A DNA stretch of 40,985 bases. It comes from Nitrospirota bacterium. GTDB taxonomy: Bacteria > Nitrospirota_A > Leptospirillia > Leptospirillales > Leptospirillaceae. The notes beneath the pieces were generated by a model. That model was not told the DNA's origin. It did no database searches and was given only the letters and a program-made list of their open reading frames with translations. The stretch covers positions 1-40,985 of the forward strand of contig JAMCWZ010000123.1 in NCBI GenBank assembly GCA_023480765.1, read 5' to 3'. Shown in pieces: positions 17,000-26,142 of this stretch. How positions within the stretch are numbered: position 1 is the first letter of the stretch; the number at the start of each line of letters is the position of its first letter. The translations under genes were made by a program, and so were the position numbers.

Positions 17000-18290
17000 G
17001 TGCGGTACCTCTCTTGATGGCGTGGATGGAGCCCTGATCCTCATCTGCCAGGGAAAGATCGATCTTATTGCTTACGCACATCATCCTTTTTCCACCGATC
17101 TGACAGACGGAATCAGAGATTTTCTTTCCGGCCAAAAAACCGGAACGTCCTTTTTTCAATGCTGGGGCGATCTCGAAAACCTGTTGTCGGAAACAGAAAC
17201 AGACCTCATGTCCAGGCTTTGTTCCATTGCCAATATCTCGCATGAGGAGATAGACGGAGCTGGCACACACGGAATAACGGCTTTTCATCGACCATCACCG
17301 CATGAACCGCCTTGGAAAATTGCCGGGAAAACAACCTTCCCGGGTATTACTCTGCAGATGTCCAATCCTTACAGATTGTCACAAAAGTTCGGAATTCCGG
17401 TCGTCTTCGATTTTCGAAGAGCCGATGTATCCCTTGGAGGTGAAGGAGCCCCTCTTGCAACTCTTTTCCACCGGGCGGCATTTTCAGATACGCACGAAAA
17501 CAGAGCTTTTCTGAATCTGGGGGGCATCGCCAACCTGACCTACCTCCCTGCCCTGTCGCAAGACAATCCAATCTGCCTTTCCTTTGACACAGGCCCAGGA
17601 AACATGTTGCTCGACCTGGCTGTCTCTCATATAACCCATGGGAAAGAGACGTATGACAGGAATGGAAACAGGAGTTCCTTCGGAGAAATTCGGAAAATCA
17701 TCCTGGATTATCTCCTTGAGGACCCCTGGTTCGCCAAAGCACCCCCAAAATCCACCGGAAGGGAAGATTGGGGGAAGGAGAGATTTGCCAGCCTTCTTTC
17801 TTTTCTGGAGAAACAGCCCCCGATTCCGAACAACGATCTTCTGGCCAGTCTGGCCGAAACAACCGCTGTCGGGATATCGACCGCCATACGGTGGCTTGAC
17901 CGTCCTCCAGCACTCCTGATCCTCGGGGGAGGAGGAAGCTACAATACCGACCTGGTCAACAGGATATCCCGTTTGACTTCTGTTCCGACATCCACCACCG
18001 ACCGGTTCGGATGGTCGCCCCAGGCAATCGAAAGCATGGCTTTCGCTTACCTTGCCGCTCTGACATTATCTGGAAGGCCTTCTTCGCTTTCGTCAACGAC
18101 CGGATGCCCTTTCCCCATCATCGGAGGGGCTATCGCTCCTCCGCAAGACGGATCCCTGCCGGCCAGGCTGAGAGAAATTTGTCAAGCTGCCGAAATCCAT
18201 CTTCCGTTCCCAGATCAAGCCATCCTTCCTGAATTTCGACACCCCGGATCCGAACCCCCTTTCCCTGGAGAAACCGGTAAACATCAATGA
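16956..18290 (+). CDS. anmK: Anhydro-N-acetylmuramic acid kinase
   Basis: AnmK opens and phosphorylates 1,6-anhydro-MurNAc to MurNAc-6-phosphate in peptidoglycan recycling. The N-terminal GFMCGTSLDGVD (residues 13-24) is the family ATP-binding signature. GAGTHGIT, FDFRRADVSLGGEGAPL, FLNLGGIANLT, FDTGPGNMLLD and LILGGGGSYN follow in the expected order. The start is probably GTG 16956 with AGGGAG nine bases before it, giving 444 aa. Family members end near residue 370-390. Here the core ends near GGAIAPP, and about 50 further residues run antisense through the 3' end of murU. The genes for the next salvage steps lie immediately downstream on the other strand. Confidence 0.93.
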   Translation: MAAKTRDGLLFAGFMCGTSLDGVDGALILICQGKIDLIAYAHHPFSTDLTDGIRDFLSGQKTGTSFFQCWGDLENLLSETETDLMSRLCSIANISHEEIDGAGTHGITAFHRPSPHEPPWKIAGKTTFPGITLQMSNPYRLSQKFGIPVVFDFRRADVSLGGEGAPLATLFHRAAFSDTHENRAFLNLGGIANLTYLPALSQDNPICLSFDTGPGNMLLDLAVSHITHGKETYDRNGNRSSFGEIRKIILDYLLEDPWFAKAPPKSTGREDWGKERFASLLSFLEKQPPIPNNDLLASLAETTAVGISTAIRWLDRPPALLILGGGGSYNTDLVNRISRLTSVPTSTTDRFGWSPQAIESMAFAYLAALTLSGRPSSLSSTTGCPFPIIGGAIAPPQDGSLPARLREICQAAEIHLPFPDQAILPEFRHPGSEPPFPGETGKHQ

Positions 18291-18891
18291 TGGAAAACGG
18301 GGGGGGAAATACCCCCCGGGCAAGACGATAGACATCCGGGCACACAAAATGGATTCCGACAAACCAGACTGGTCTCCAACCCTCTTTTGCTCCTTCCGGG
18401 TTGCCGAATGAAATTTCTCCGAGAGGATTCAACCACACTTTGCCGGCTTCTCCGGCCGGACCCTCGCCCGATACTACCAGAGTAACCGGACTGTTACCTG
18501 TTTCGTGCTCCCGGAGAGGAACCGTCAAATCTGAGCCCGTCAGAATGTCGCACGTCCGGATGATAACGGTTTCCATGGCGTTCATGTAGGGGAGGGCGTG
18601 AAGGATTCCACCACCTGTTCCCAAAAGATGATCTTCCATGGACCATACAATCTCGGTTCTTTCCGGGACCACTTCAAGAATTCGTTTTCGGATGACTTCG
18701 GGGTCGATATGGAGATTGGCGATGATTCGCCGGACGCCCAATCGGCGCATGTCAAAAAGAATGTGTCCTGCCATCGGAAAGCCTTTGACAGGGACAATGG
18801 GTTTCGGCATGCCGGGAAACAGCCCCCGAAGACGTCTGCCTTCTCCCGCCATCAAAACAAACCCCCCGAGCCTCTCAGGAACGTCAAGCAT
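18130..18891 (-). CDS. murU: MurU-like nucleotidyltransferase (MurNAc-1-phosphate uridylyltransferase)
   Basis: This 253-aa sugar-phosphate nucleotidyltransferase has an N-terminal LMAGEGRRLRGLFPGMPKPIVPVKG activation motif, then LGTGGGILHALPYM, a metal-site-like Asp in RTCDILTGSD, and a C-terminal WLDLGTEDGF. This order matches MurU, which makes UDP-MurNAc from MurNAc-1-phosphate and UTP. Alone it could be a mannose-1-phosphate guanylyltransferase, but the 8-base overlap with an AmgK-like kinase and the anmK neighbour favour MurU. The loop GEGRRLRG differs slightly from the usual GKGERM type. The stop lies 161 bases inside the convergent anmK frame. Confidence 0.78.
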   Translation of the reverse strand: MLDVPERLGGFVLMAGEGRRLRGLFPGMPKPIVPVKGFPMAGHILFDMRRLGVRRIIANLHIDPEVIRKRILEVVPERTEIVWSMEDHLLGTGGGILHALPYMNAMETVIIRTCDILTGSDLTVPLREHETGNSPVTLVVSGEGPAGEAGKVWLNPLGEISFGNPEGAKEGWRPVWFVGIHFVCPDVYRLARGVFPPPFSIIDVYRFLQGKGVRIRGVEIQEGWLDLGTEDGFRQLDKFLSAWPAGIRLAEER

Positions 18892-19951
18892 TCGGGGAGA
18901 CTTTCAGAAACGGTCTGACCCGATTCCAGAGCGGTTTCAGGGATGGCTCCCATTCCGACAAGAAAGTCATGTTTTGATGTGTCCTGGATACGCTGGGGAG
19001 GTAAGACGGATTCCCCTTGACCTGATTTATATAGAAAAACCGGCCACAAGCCTTCATGTTTCTTTGAAATGCATGCTGAGCCAAAATCTCCCGGAACGAT
19101 TGAGTCGTGAGCGATCTGGGAAGAATTCCAAGTTTCCTTGCGTCTTTTTCGTATTCGACAACGATTTTTTCCAGCATGGAAGGGTGGACTGGGGAATAAG
19201 CGTCAAAAAGGAAGGATGCCAGGTCATATAGAGGTGAACCCACCCGCATGTCCTGGAAATCGATCAGGGCAATCCTCTGGCCGTCTGTGAGCATGAGGTT
19301 TCTGGAATGGTAATCCCGGTGCAGGAAAACCTCCGGAAGAGTTGCCGACAACGTGTCTGACATTTTCCGAAAATCGATCCGGATCTCGCTTTCTTGCCCA
19401 GATGGCATCCCATGAACTCCATATCCAAGAAAGTGATCAAATTCCCAGACATATAATTCCCGGGAAAAAGGGCGCTTCCGAACCCACTCCATTTCGTTAT
19501 CTGTTTGCAGAGACTGAAGATCCAAAAGAAGATTCATCGCTTTTTCACGAAGAACAGATTCCTTTTCAGGGTATAGGGAAAAAGCATCCGAAAGGGTTTC
19601 TGCACCCAAATCTTCTTGAATCAGGACATCGCCATCTTCCGCCTCCAGATAAATAGACGGAACAAAAATACGATTCTTCTGCAGAAAATGGGCTACGAGA
19701 ACGAACGGATCTCCTGGTGGCTGGCCTTCCGAAGGCGCCGATTTTTCTTCGGATCCCCGAAATCCTTCTGGGGCCTTCCGAACCATCAGAATCACCGAAG
19801 ACCGGTCAGAACCACCGGGGTCTCCCAAAAAAACCCTGAAATAGGTCCGGTTGGAAGCATCCCCTGCCAGTCGAACAACTTCCAAAACCCTCCCTTTTCC
19901 CCACCGATCCAGGATCTTTTGTGCTTGCTCCGGCACATTCAACTCACTCAT
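18884..19951 (-). CDS. amgK: AmgK-like N-acetylmuramate/N-acetylglucosamine kinase
   Basis: This 355-aa aminoglycoside-phosphotransferase-fold kinase carries HRDYHSRN (211-218), the catalytic loop, and IDFQD (230-234), the metal-binding Asp, with LIQEDLGAETL in the N-lobe. AmgK phosphorylates MurNAc (or GlcNAc) at the anomeric position; MurU then uses the product. It overlaps murU by ATGCTTGA, the arrangement expected of a two-gene salvage operon. A charged insertion (residues about 65-82) in the N-lobe is unusual. The ATG at 19951 has AGGAGG 11 bases upstream, slightly long. Known from Pseudomonas; I cannot tell whether the activity is conserved here. Confidence 0.82.
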   Translation of the reverse strand: MSELNVPEQAQKILDRWGKGRVLEVVRLAGDASNRTYFRVFLGDPGGSDRSSVILMVRKAPEGFRGSEEKSAPSEGQPPGDPFVLVAHFLQKNRIFVPSIYLEAEDGDVLIQEDLGAETLSDAFSLYPEKESVLREKAMNLLLDLQSLQTDNEMEWVRKRPFSRELYVWEFDHFLGYGVHGMPSGQESEIRIDFRKMSDTLSATLPEVFLHRDYHSRNLMLTDGQRIALIDFQDMRVGSPLYDLASFLFDAYSPVHPSMLEKIVVEYEKDARKLGILPRSLTTQSFREILAQHAFQRNMKACGRFFYINQVKGNPSYLPSVSRTHQNMTFLSEWEPSLKPLWNRVRPFLKVSPNA

Positions 19952-20084
19952 TGATGATCGATCCTCCTAAATATTTTTTCCCCAACCAATCACTTATCCC
20001 CACCAAAAAGATTTTCAATGACAGGTCGTCCGAATACCCGCATACAATCAGCACAACAAACCCGTCCGCATGGAGGAATCCAGA

Positions 20085-21122
20085 ATGAAGTCATCCGTCG
20101 TCACATCCATCTTGCCTGGTCTCACCCTGTGCGGCATATTGGCCTTTTCAGCACAAGCCCTGAGCAACTTGCCTGTATTGAAGGGGCATTTCCCTATCGG
20201 GGCCGTCATGGTGGCCATTTTATTGGGAACCGCCGTCAGACAGTTTATCCCGATCGGAACGTCAATGGAACCCGGAATACGTTTCGCTTTCAAAAGGATT
20301 CTGAGATTGGGGGTGGCCGGACTCGGGTTCAGCCTCACCTTAAGTGATATCGAAGCCGTCGGCTTCCGGGGTCTTCTCCTGGATACTGCGCTCATTACCG
20401 GCACCTACTTTTTTGCACTGGCACTCCGTCGGTGGATGAAGCTGGGGAAAGATTTACCATGGCTGATTGCCACTGGAACAGCCATATGCGGAGCTTCAGC
20501 GGTTGTCGCCGCGAACAGCGTCCTGAACGCCAAAGACGAGGAGGTTGCCTTCTCCGTCGCTACTGTGACGCTGTTTGGAACGCTTTCCATGTTCCTCTTT
20601 CCGATTGTCGCCCATATGGGAGGGATTCCGGTCCCGATTTATGGTGCCTGGGCCGGATCTTCGATCCACGAAGTTGCTCAGGTCATCGGAGCAACTATGA
20701 ATATTTCTCCAAAGGCGCTCGATTTTGCCACCATTCTCAAGTTGACCCGCGTTGCCTTCCTTCTGCCTGTTCTGATCATTCTCGAAATTCTGCTGGTTAA
20801 GGAAGGGCAGCAGTTTGTCTCCAAAAAGAAAAACCGGGCCGAACATTTTCCATGGTTTGTAGTGGGATTTGCCGCCATCGTCATCGTGAACTCCACACAC
20901 CTGATTGCCTCAGCGCTGACACTTCAATTCCAGCACATCGATACGTGGTTGCTGGCTTTGTCCATGGCTGCCCTCGGACTAGAAACACATCTGGGAAAGG
21001 TCCTTTCCGTTGGTCGGTCGGCCATCATGGCCGGATTCTGGCTTTGGGTTTTTGTCAGCCTTTGGGGACTGACACTTTCTGCCGCAATCTTTGGCCATAT
21101 GACTTACCTTCACGGCATTTAG
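20085..21122 (+). CDS. YeiH/UPF0324 family putative permease
   Basis: This 345-aa integral membrane protein has about ten hydrophobic helices. The helix-associated GTAICGASAVVAANSVL motif and the later AGSSIHEVAQVIGA segment are hallmarks of the YeiH family, often annotated as putative sulfate exporters though the substrate is unproven. The ATG at 20085 has GGAGG eight bases upstream and is preferred over the ATG at 20070, which contains that site. The gene stands alone, divergent from amgK across a 130-base spacer, and is followed by mutM after a 119-base gap. Confidence 0.85.
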   Translation: MKSSVVTSILPGLTLCGILAFSAQALSNLPVLKGHFPIGAVMVAILLGTAVRQFIPIGTSMEPGIRFAFKRILRLGVAGLGFSLTLSDIEAVGFRGLLLDTALITGTYFFALALRRWMKLGKDLPWLIATGTAICGASAVVAANSVLNAKDEEVAFSVATVTLFGTLSMFLFPIVAHMGGIPVPIYGAWAGSSIHEVAQVIGATMNISPKALDFATILKLTRVAFLLPVLIILEILLVKEGQQFVSKKKNRAEHFPWFVVGFAAIVIVNSTHLIASALTLQFQHIDTWLLALSMAALGLETHLGKVLSVGRSAIMAGFWLWVFVSLWGLTLSAAIFGHMTYLHGI

Positions 21123-21241
21123 AGAATGATCCTCATAAAAACCAGCAGACGGACTGCAGACACAAGCTATTTCCCGGTTGTATCATAGACAAACCCGACC
21201 GATAATGAGGACAGGAATTCACCCACGTCAGGAATGGACAC

Positions 21242-22129
21242 ATGCCAGAGCTTCCGGAAGCAGAATCCATCAGAGTCCCGGTAACCCGGTTCTTTTCGGA
21301 TGGTGTCTTAGAATCCATGAAGAGAGGTCGCCAGAAGAATATCTGGATCGGAAATGACAATTATCCGGCCGACGGACTCTTCCTGTTCACCGTCAGAAGA
21401 ATTGGGAAAGTCCTGATTTTTGACTGGAGAGAAAAAAATGAGAAGTCCGCCGTTCTTCTGGTCTGCCGTCTCGGCATGTCTGGAACATGGCTTATTCAAG
21501 ACCTTCGGGAGCCCCTCCCGGACCATTGCCATCTCGTTTTATCTTTCCAGAATTTGCCGAATCGTCTCATTTACAGGGATCCCAGGAGATTCGGAAGGCT
21601 TGAATGGGTTTCCGAAGAGGACTCTTCTGTCATCCTCTCCTCACAAGGCCCCGACATTCTGAAAATTACGATGGAAGAGTGGTTTGAGCGTGTCCGAAAA
21701 TCTTCCAGAACAATTCGTTCAATCCTCCTGGACCAAAAAATAGCCTCCGGGATCGGTAACATATACGCTTCCGAAATCCTTTTCGAAGCAGGCCTTTCAC
21801 CGTTCAGGACAGGAAAGGGTCTCTCGAGAGCCGAGTCTCGCCGAATCCTCGATGCGGCACATCTGGTTCTTGAATTGGCTATTCAAAATGGGGGCTCAAC
21901 CATTCATAGCTTTCAAACGAGTCTGGGTGAAAACGGTCGATATCAAGAAAAGCATAAGGTTTATGGGAGAGCAGGAAAGCCCTGCCCCCATTGCAATAGC
22001 TCCATCAAATCGGTCACGGAAGCGTCCCGGACCCTGTTTTACTGCTCTTTTTGCCAGAAACGGCGACCCCGGACGAGGGGGCAAAAGTTCCAGGAAACGT
22101 TGACAACAATCCAATTACCGGTCTCCTGA
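21242..22129 (+). CDS. mutM: Formamidopyrimidine-DNA glycosylase / Fpg-Nei family
   Basis: This 295-aa base-excision repair glycosylase removes oxidised purines. The mature N-terminus PELPEAE supplies the catalytic proline; the usual sequence is PELPEVE. Lys56 in RRIGKVLIF fits the conserved lysine. The helix-two-turn-helix reads QKIASGIGNIYASEILFEAGLSP. A C-terminal zinc finger uses C248, C251, C268 and C271. An AGGA site precedes the ATG. The last 116 bases, including the zinc finger, overlap the convergent minus-strand gene. Whether it is Fpg or Nei-like cannot be settled by eye, although the N-terminus favours Fpg. Confidence 0.92.
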   Translation: MPELPEAESIRVPVTRFFSDGVLESMKRGRQKNIWIGNDNYPADGLFLFTVRRIGKVLIFDWREKNEKSAVLLVCRLGMSGTWLIQDLREPLPDHCHLVLSFQNLPNRLIYRDPRRFGRLEWVSEEDSSVILSSQGPDILKITMEEWFERVRKSSRTIRSILLDQKIASGIGNIYASEILFEAGLSPFRTGKGLSRAESRRILDAAHLVLELAIQNGGSTIHSFQTSLGENGRYQEKHKVYGRAGKPCPHCNSSIKSVTEASRTLFYCSFCQKRRPRTRGQKFQETLTTIQLPVS

Positions 22130-22715
22130 AAATGTTTTCCAGATCACGTGTTTCCACTTTTTCTTCGATCCGGGCAATCTGATCCCGAATCGTTCGTGGA
22201 TGCCTTCCCATCATTTCCGCAACACGGCTGACCTCTCCCGTTTTTCCATATGCCAGAAAAATCTTCCACTGATGGTCGGTCAAGATATGGCGAATTTTTT
22301 TGATTCTCTGGAGAAAGTCCAGAATTTCCTCGATTTCGGGGGGAACGGGAAAACGAAATACTTTTTGAAAGTTGGTTGAATAGGGTTCCACTGTTACCCA
22401 CCGCTGAAAATCCTTGAACAAATCGTCCCGACCGATAACAAAATCCAGAAAGGGCAAATAACGCATCCATAATCCAAAACGAAGATTCCTGACTTTTGGA
22501 ACAACGACAACAATGGGGGGGATGCGTATTTTACGAATGCGCTCTGGAGGTGGTTCGAACCCCGATTGAAGAAAAATACGGACAGGGCGTGTGATACGAA
22601 GGATATGTTCAATTTCGTTCCAGGATTTTACAAAAACCCATGTTTCCCCGATCGGACGCATATTCGGAAGCCCATTTTCCAAACTTTTATCAATAATGAC
22701 TTCCTTCTTATCCAA
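22014..22715 (-). CDS. Hypothetical protein with C-terminal helix-turn-helix
   Basis: This 233-aa protein has no family I recognise. The N-terminal half is a mixed domain with hydrophobic strands (PVRIFLQSG, PPIVVVVPKVR). Residues about 140-190 (TDHQWKIFLAYGKTGEVSRVAEMMGRHPRTIRDQIARIEEKV) resemble a LuxR or sigma-region-4 type helix-turn-helix, so it may bind DNA. The start is TTG 22715 with GGAG and AGAGGA a few bases upstream. The last 40 codons are antisense to the mutM zinc finger and are rich in Ser/Gly, so the natural end may be functionally loose. A 336-base spacer with a strong hairpin lies upstream. Confidence 0.65.
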   Translation of the reverse strand: MDKKEVIIDKSLENGLPNMRPIGETWVFVKSWNEIEHILRITRPVRIFLQSGFEPPPERIRKIRIPPIVVVVPKVRNLRFGLWMRYLPFLDFVIGRDDLFKDFQRWVTVEPYSTNFQKVFRFPVPPEIEEILDFLQRIKKIRHILTDHQWKIFLAYGKTGEVSRVAEMMGRHPRTIRDQIARIEEKVETRDLENIFRRPVIGLLSTFPGTFAPSSGVAVSGKKSSKTGSGTLP

Positions 22716-23051
22716 AACACTCCATCCTCTCTTATCGATAAAAAAAATTAATCATTAAAATAAATACGAATTTCCGCAAAATATTATCATCTAACCTATC
22801 CGGTTTCAAGATGGAACCCCCCATCTGAAGCCACAGGAACCCGAAAATTAATGGATAGGAATTTAAGACCTGCTCTATACCTTCATTTATCTCCAGGCAT
22901 GACCAGAAAACCCTGAACAAACCGGTTGCCCGATTTTTCCTGTGCATGCTACAATCACCAGAATTTTAAAGTGTGGTTGGTCCGATGAAGCCTTCGACCG
23001 GATCTTGCAGAGGTGTCCGGAATGACTATTGAGGAAAAATATATTAAGGAA
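22716..23051 (-). other. 336-bp intergenic region with hairpin at 22802-22832
   Basis: No gene was recognised between the HTH gene and tRNA-Val. A hairpin has arms GGTTTC-A-AGATGG and CCATCT-GAAGCC, that is 12 pairs with one bulged A and one G-U, around a six-base loop. It lies about 90-120 bases upstream of the HTH gene start and could form in its mRNA leader. No T-run follows on either strand. Confidence 0.5.
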
Positions 23052-23126
23052 TGGTGGGCGATACAGGGCTCGAACCTGTGACCCCTGCCGTGTGAAGGCA
23101 GTGCTCTACCGCTGAGCTAATCGCCC
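23052..23126 (-). tRNA. tRNA-Val (anticodon CAC)
   Basis: On the minus strand the sequence folds as a tRNA. The acceptor stem is GGGCGAT/ATCGCCC, the D arm contains TTAGCTCAG, the anticodon stem is CTGCC/GGCAG with loop TTCACAC, and the T arm has GGTTCGAGCCC. The 3' ACCA is encoded. Anticodon CAC reads GTG codons (valine). Length 75 bases. Confidence 0.96.
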
Positions 23127-23137
23127 GAAGACGTCTC

Positions 23138-23166
23138 AGTTTATCCGAAATGCCGCACCTTGACAA
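23138..23166 (-). promoter_or_regulatory. Promoter for tRNA-Val
   Basis: Minus-strand TTGTCA (23161-23166) and TAAACT (23138-23143) are separated by 17 bases. They match five and four of six consensus positions, and end 11 bases before the mature tRNA 5' end. Spacing and position fit a sigma-70-type tRNA promoter. Confidence 0.6.
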
Positions 23167-23212
23167 CAGATGTTCAGACATTTCCCTGTTTTTCCAGGAG
23201 TGACTCGAAGAC

Positions 23213-26116
23213 GTGAAATTCAAGAATACTTTGAACCTTCCGAAAACAAACTTCCCCATGCAGGCCAAGCTTCCTGAACGTGAACCAGATATTCTGCGTC
23301 GATGGAATGAAGAACATCAGTATGATCGGCTCCAAAGTTTCACGGACCTGCCTGTTTTTGTCCTGCATGATGGCCCTCCCTACGCCAATGGACATCTCCA
23401 CATGGGACATGCCCTGAACAAAATTCTCAAGGATATGATCAATCGCTTTTCCATCAAAAGTGGAAGACGACCCTCTTATCGACCGGGATGGGATTGTCAC
23501 GGGCTCCCAATCGAACATCGAGTACTGGAAGAACTGAAAAAAAATAGATCCGAGCTTTCAGCTCTCGAGATCCGGGAACGTTGTCGGGAATCTGCTTCGA
23601 CCTATGTGAAAATCCAGATGCAGGAATTTCAAAGAATGGGAATTCTTGCCGATTGGGGAAATCCCTACCTGACCATGGAGTATGAATACGAAGCGGATAT
23701 TCTGGAGGCTTTTGCACAAATCGTCCGGGATGGAGGGGTCTACAAGGGTATCAAACCTGTTTTATGGTGCCCGAATTGTGAAACTGCTCTGGCAGATGCA
23801 GAAGTGGAGTACGAGGATCATGCATCCCAATCAGCCACAGTCCTGTTTCCGGTAGCGACCGGAGACACGGATCGTCCGAGAAGATTTTTCCCGATCTGGA
23901 CAACGACCCCCTGGACACTCCCTGCCAATAGGGCAGTCGCAATGAATCCTGATGCAGAGTATCTGATCCTCGAGTGGACAGGAAAAAATCCGGATCCGAT
24001 TTTTCATTCTGGGGATCAACTCGTTATTGGTGCAGATTTGTGGACAGAAGACAAAGGATTTGCCGGATTCTCAAAATTACGGGATGGCTTTTCTCTCCAA
24101 AACCGCACAAAAGGCCAGATTCTGCTTGATGAAGCGCCCATCCTCCTGAGCCCGCTGAACTCTCTCTCCGTTCCTCTCCTGGCAGGGGATTTCGTCACAA
24201 TGGATCAAGGGACCGGGATGGTCCACATCGCTCCCGGACATGGAGAAGACGACTACTCACTCGGAAAATCCAGAAACCTGGAAATTTATGCTCCGGTTGA
24301 CGACAAGGGAAGATACACGCATGAACTCCCGGAATCCCTGGAGAAACTTGTCGGCCGACCAGTGCAGCGAGTGGACCAGGAAATTCTTACTCTTCTCCAG
24401 GACCATCTTCTCCTGGTGGAAAGCACCACTTACCGTCATTCCTATCCCCATTGCTGGAGGTGCAAGAAACCTGTCCTGTTCAGAGCCACTCCTCAATGGT
24501 TTCTTTCTCTTTCCCATGAAAAGCTACGCGAAAAAACCCTGTCGGCAATCCCGACAGTCGAATGGATCCCTTCCAAGGGCGAGAACCGGATCACCGGTAT
24601 GATCTCCACCCGACCGGACTGGTGTCTCTCCCGGCAAAGAGCCTGGGGAATCCCTATTCCCGCATTTCGCTGTGAAACCTGCCGCCACGGATTTATCGAT
24701 CCCGACTTCGTCTCTCGTCTTTCCGATCACACCCGAACACAAGGAGTGGATGTCTGGTTCGAAGAATCTCTTCCGGAAGCCCTTCTCGGAGGCCTATCCT
24801 GTCCCATCTGCCATGGGATCGCGTTGGATCGGGAAAAGGACATCCTGGATGTCTGGTTCGATTCGGGAGTCAGTCATATGGCTGTTTTAAAAGGCAAGGC
24901 AAATATGCACTGGCCAGCCGATCTTTATCTTGAAGGCTCTGACCAGCACCGGGGGTGGTTTCATTCCTCACTATTGACCTCTATGGCTCTGTTCGACGCC
25001 CCACCTTACCGCCAAGTCCTCACACATGGATTCGTGGTCGATAGTCAGGGAAGAAAAATGTCAAAGTCGCTCAAGAACGTGATTTCCCCCCTCGAAATCG
25101 TTGATAAGTATGGAGCCGAAATCCTGCGCCTCTGGGCCGCCTCTTCCGATTATCGGGAAGATATCCGTCTTTCGGAAGTCATCCTTTCCCAACTGGTCGA
25201 ATCTTATCGAAAGATACGCAATACTTTTCGTTTTGTCGTTTCCAATCTGACAGATTTTTCAGCTGACGATATACAAGAAAATCGTTGGGATCCAGAAAAG
25301 TCCCCAGACATCCTCGACCAATGGATACTCTCTCTATGGGAAACGACAAAGGAAAAGATTATTCAAGCCTACCAAGCCTATGAATTCGCCCGAATCAGTC
25401 ACTTTGTGGGTCAGTTTTGCTCGGTCAGTCTTTCTGCACATTACTTCGACATGATCAAGGACAGACTTTACACGTCAATGCCAGACAGTCCTGAGCGACG
25501 TTATACTCAGGCCACCATACGTCTGATCGGACAGGAACTCCTTCTCTGTCTCTCTCCCATTTTGATCTTTACAAGCGACGAACTGGAACCCTTCCTTTTT
25601 GGAGAAAAGCCGAACGACTTTTCGGTTCATTTTGAACCCTTTCCTCCATCCCGAAAATCACGCATCAATTCCGCCCTGGAATCAAAAATGGAGCTTCTTC
25701 TCGCTTTTCGGGGAGAAATCGGGCAAATGATGGACGAACTGAAAAAAGCCAAAACAATCGGCTCCGCTCTCGAAACGCAAGTTCTCCTTACCGGAAATAC
25801 TTCCGCAGCCGAGGGTCTGAAGAATTTTTCAGAAAATTTCCTTTCGACGTTTTTGATCGTCTCGCGTGTTTATTTTGGTGAAAACCATTCAGACAACCCC
25901 CTGGCCGAACGGGAGAGTGCAAGTTTCCCAGGGGTCCGAATTTTTCTGAATACGGCTTCGGGACAAAAATGCGAACGATGCTGGACTTTCTCGGAATCAA
26001 CCTTAAACAATCCTGAAAAATGGCCCGTCTGCTCCCGCTGCTACCCGATTGTCCTCTGGTGGGTACAAAATACACCGATGGATAATATCGATCACTCTTC
26101 AACTCCAAACCATTGA
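23213..26116 (+). CDS. ileS: Isoleucyl-tRNA synthetase
   Basis: This 967-aa class I synthetase charges tRNA-Ile. The N-terminus KNTLNLPKTNFPMQAKLPEREPDIL is typical of bacterial IleRS. The HIGH box is HMGH near residue 62, the editing-domain WTTTPWTLPANRA segment is present, and KMSKS (614-618) lies in RKMSKSLKN. The C-terminal zinc site has CERCW near residue 920 and a second CSRC pair. It starts at GTG 23213; AGGAG is 12 bases upstream, a little far, but the conserved N-terminus fixes the start. It overlaps the TTG codon that opens the lspA frame. Confidence 0.97.
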   Translation: MKFKNTLNLPKTNFPMQAKLPEREPDILRRWNEEHQYDRLQSFTDLPVFVLHDGPPYANGHLHMGHALNKILKDMINRFSIKSGRRPSYRPGWDCHGLPIEHRVLEELKKNRSELSALEIRERCRESASTYVKIQMQEFQRMGILADWGNPYLTMEYEYEADILEAFAQIVRDGGVYKGIKPVLWCPNCETALADAEVEYEDHASQSATVLFPVATGDTDRPRRFFPIWTTTPWTLPANRAVAMNPDAEYLILEWTGKNPDPIFHSGDQLVIGADLWTEDKGFAGFSKLRDGFSLQNRTKGQILLDEAPILLSPLNSLSVPLLAGDFVTMDQGTGMVHIAPGHGEDDYSLGKSRNLEIYAPVDDKGRYTHELPESLEKLVGRPVQRVDQEILTLLQDHLLLVESTTYRHSYPHCWRCKKPVLFRATPQWFLSLSHEKLREKTLSAIPTVEWIPSKGENRITGMISTRPDWCLSRQRAWGIPIPAFRCETCRHGFIDPDFVSRLSDHTRTQGVDVWFEESLPEALLGGLSCPICHGIALDREKDILDVWFDSGVSHMAVLKGKANMHWPADLYLEGSDQHRGWFHSSLLTSMALFDAPPYRQVLTHGFVVDSQGRKMSKSLKNVISPLEIVDKYGAEILRLWAASSDYREDIRLSEVILSQLVESYRKIRNTFRFVVSNLTDFSADDIQENRWDPEKSPDILDQWILSLWETTKEKIIQAYQAYEFARISHFVGQFCSVSLSAHYFDMIKDRLYTSMPDSPERRYTQATIRLIGQELLLCLSPILIFTSDELEPFLFGEKPNDFSVHFEPFPPSRKSRINSALESKMELLLAFRGEIGQMMDELKKAKTIGSALETQVLLTGNTSAAEGLKNFSENFLSTFLIVSRVYFGENHSDNPLAERESASFPGVRIFLNTASGQKCERCWTFSESTLNNPEKWPVCSRCYPIVLWWVQNTPMDNIDHSSTPNH

Positions 26117-26142
26117 GCGAGAAGGGACAAGGCCCGAAAGTG

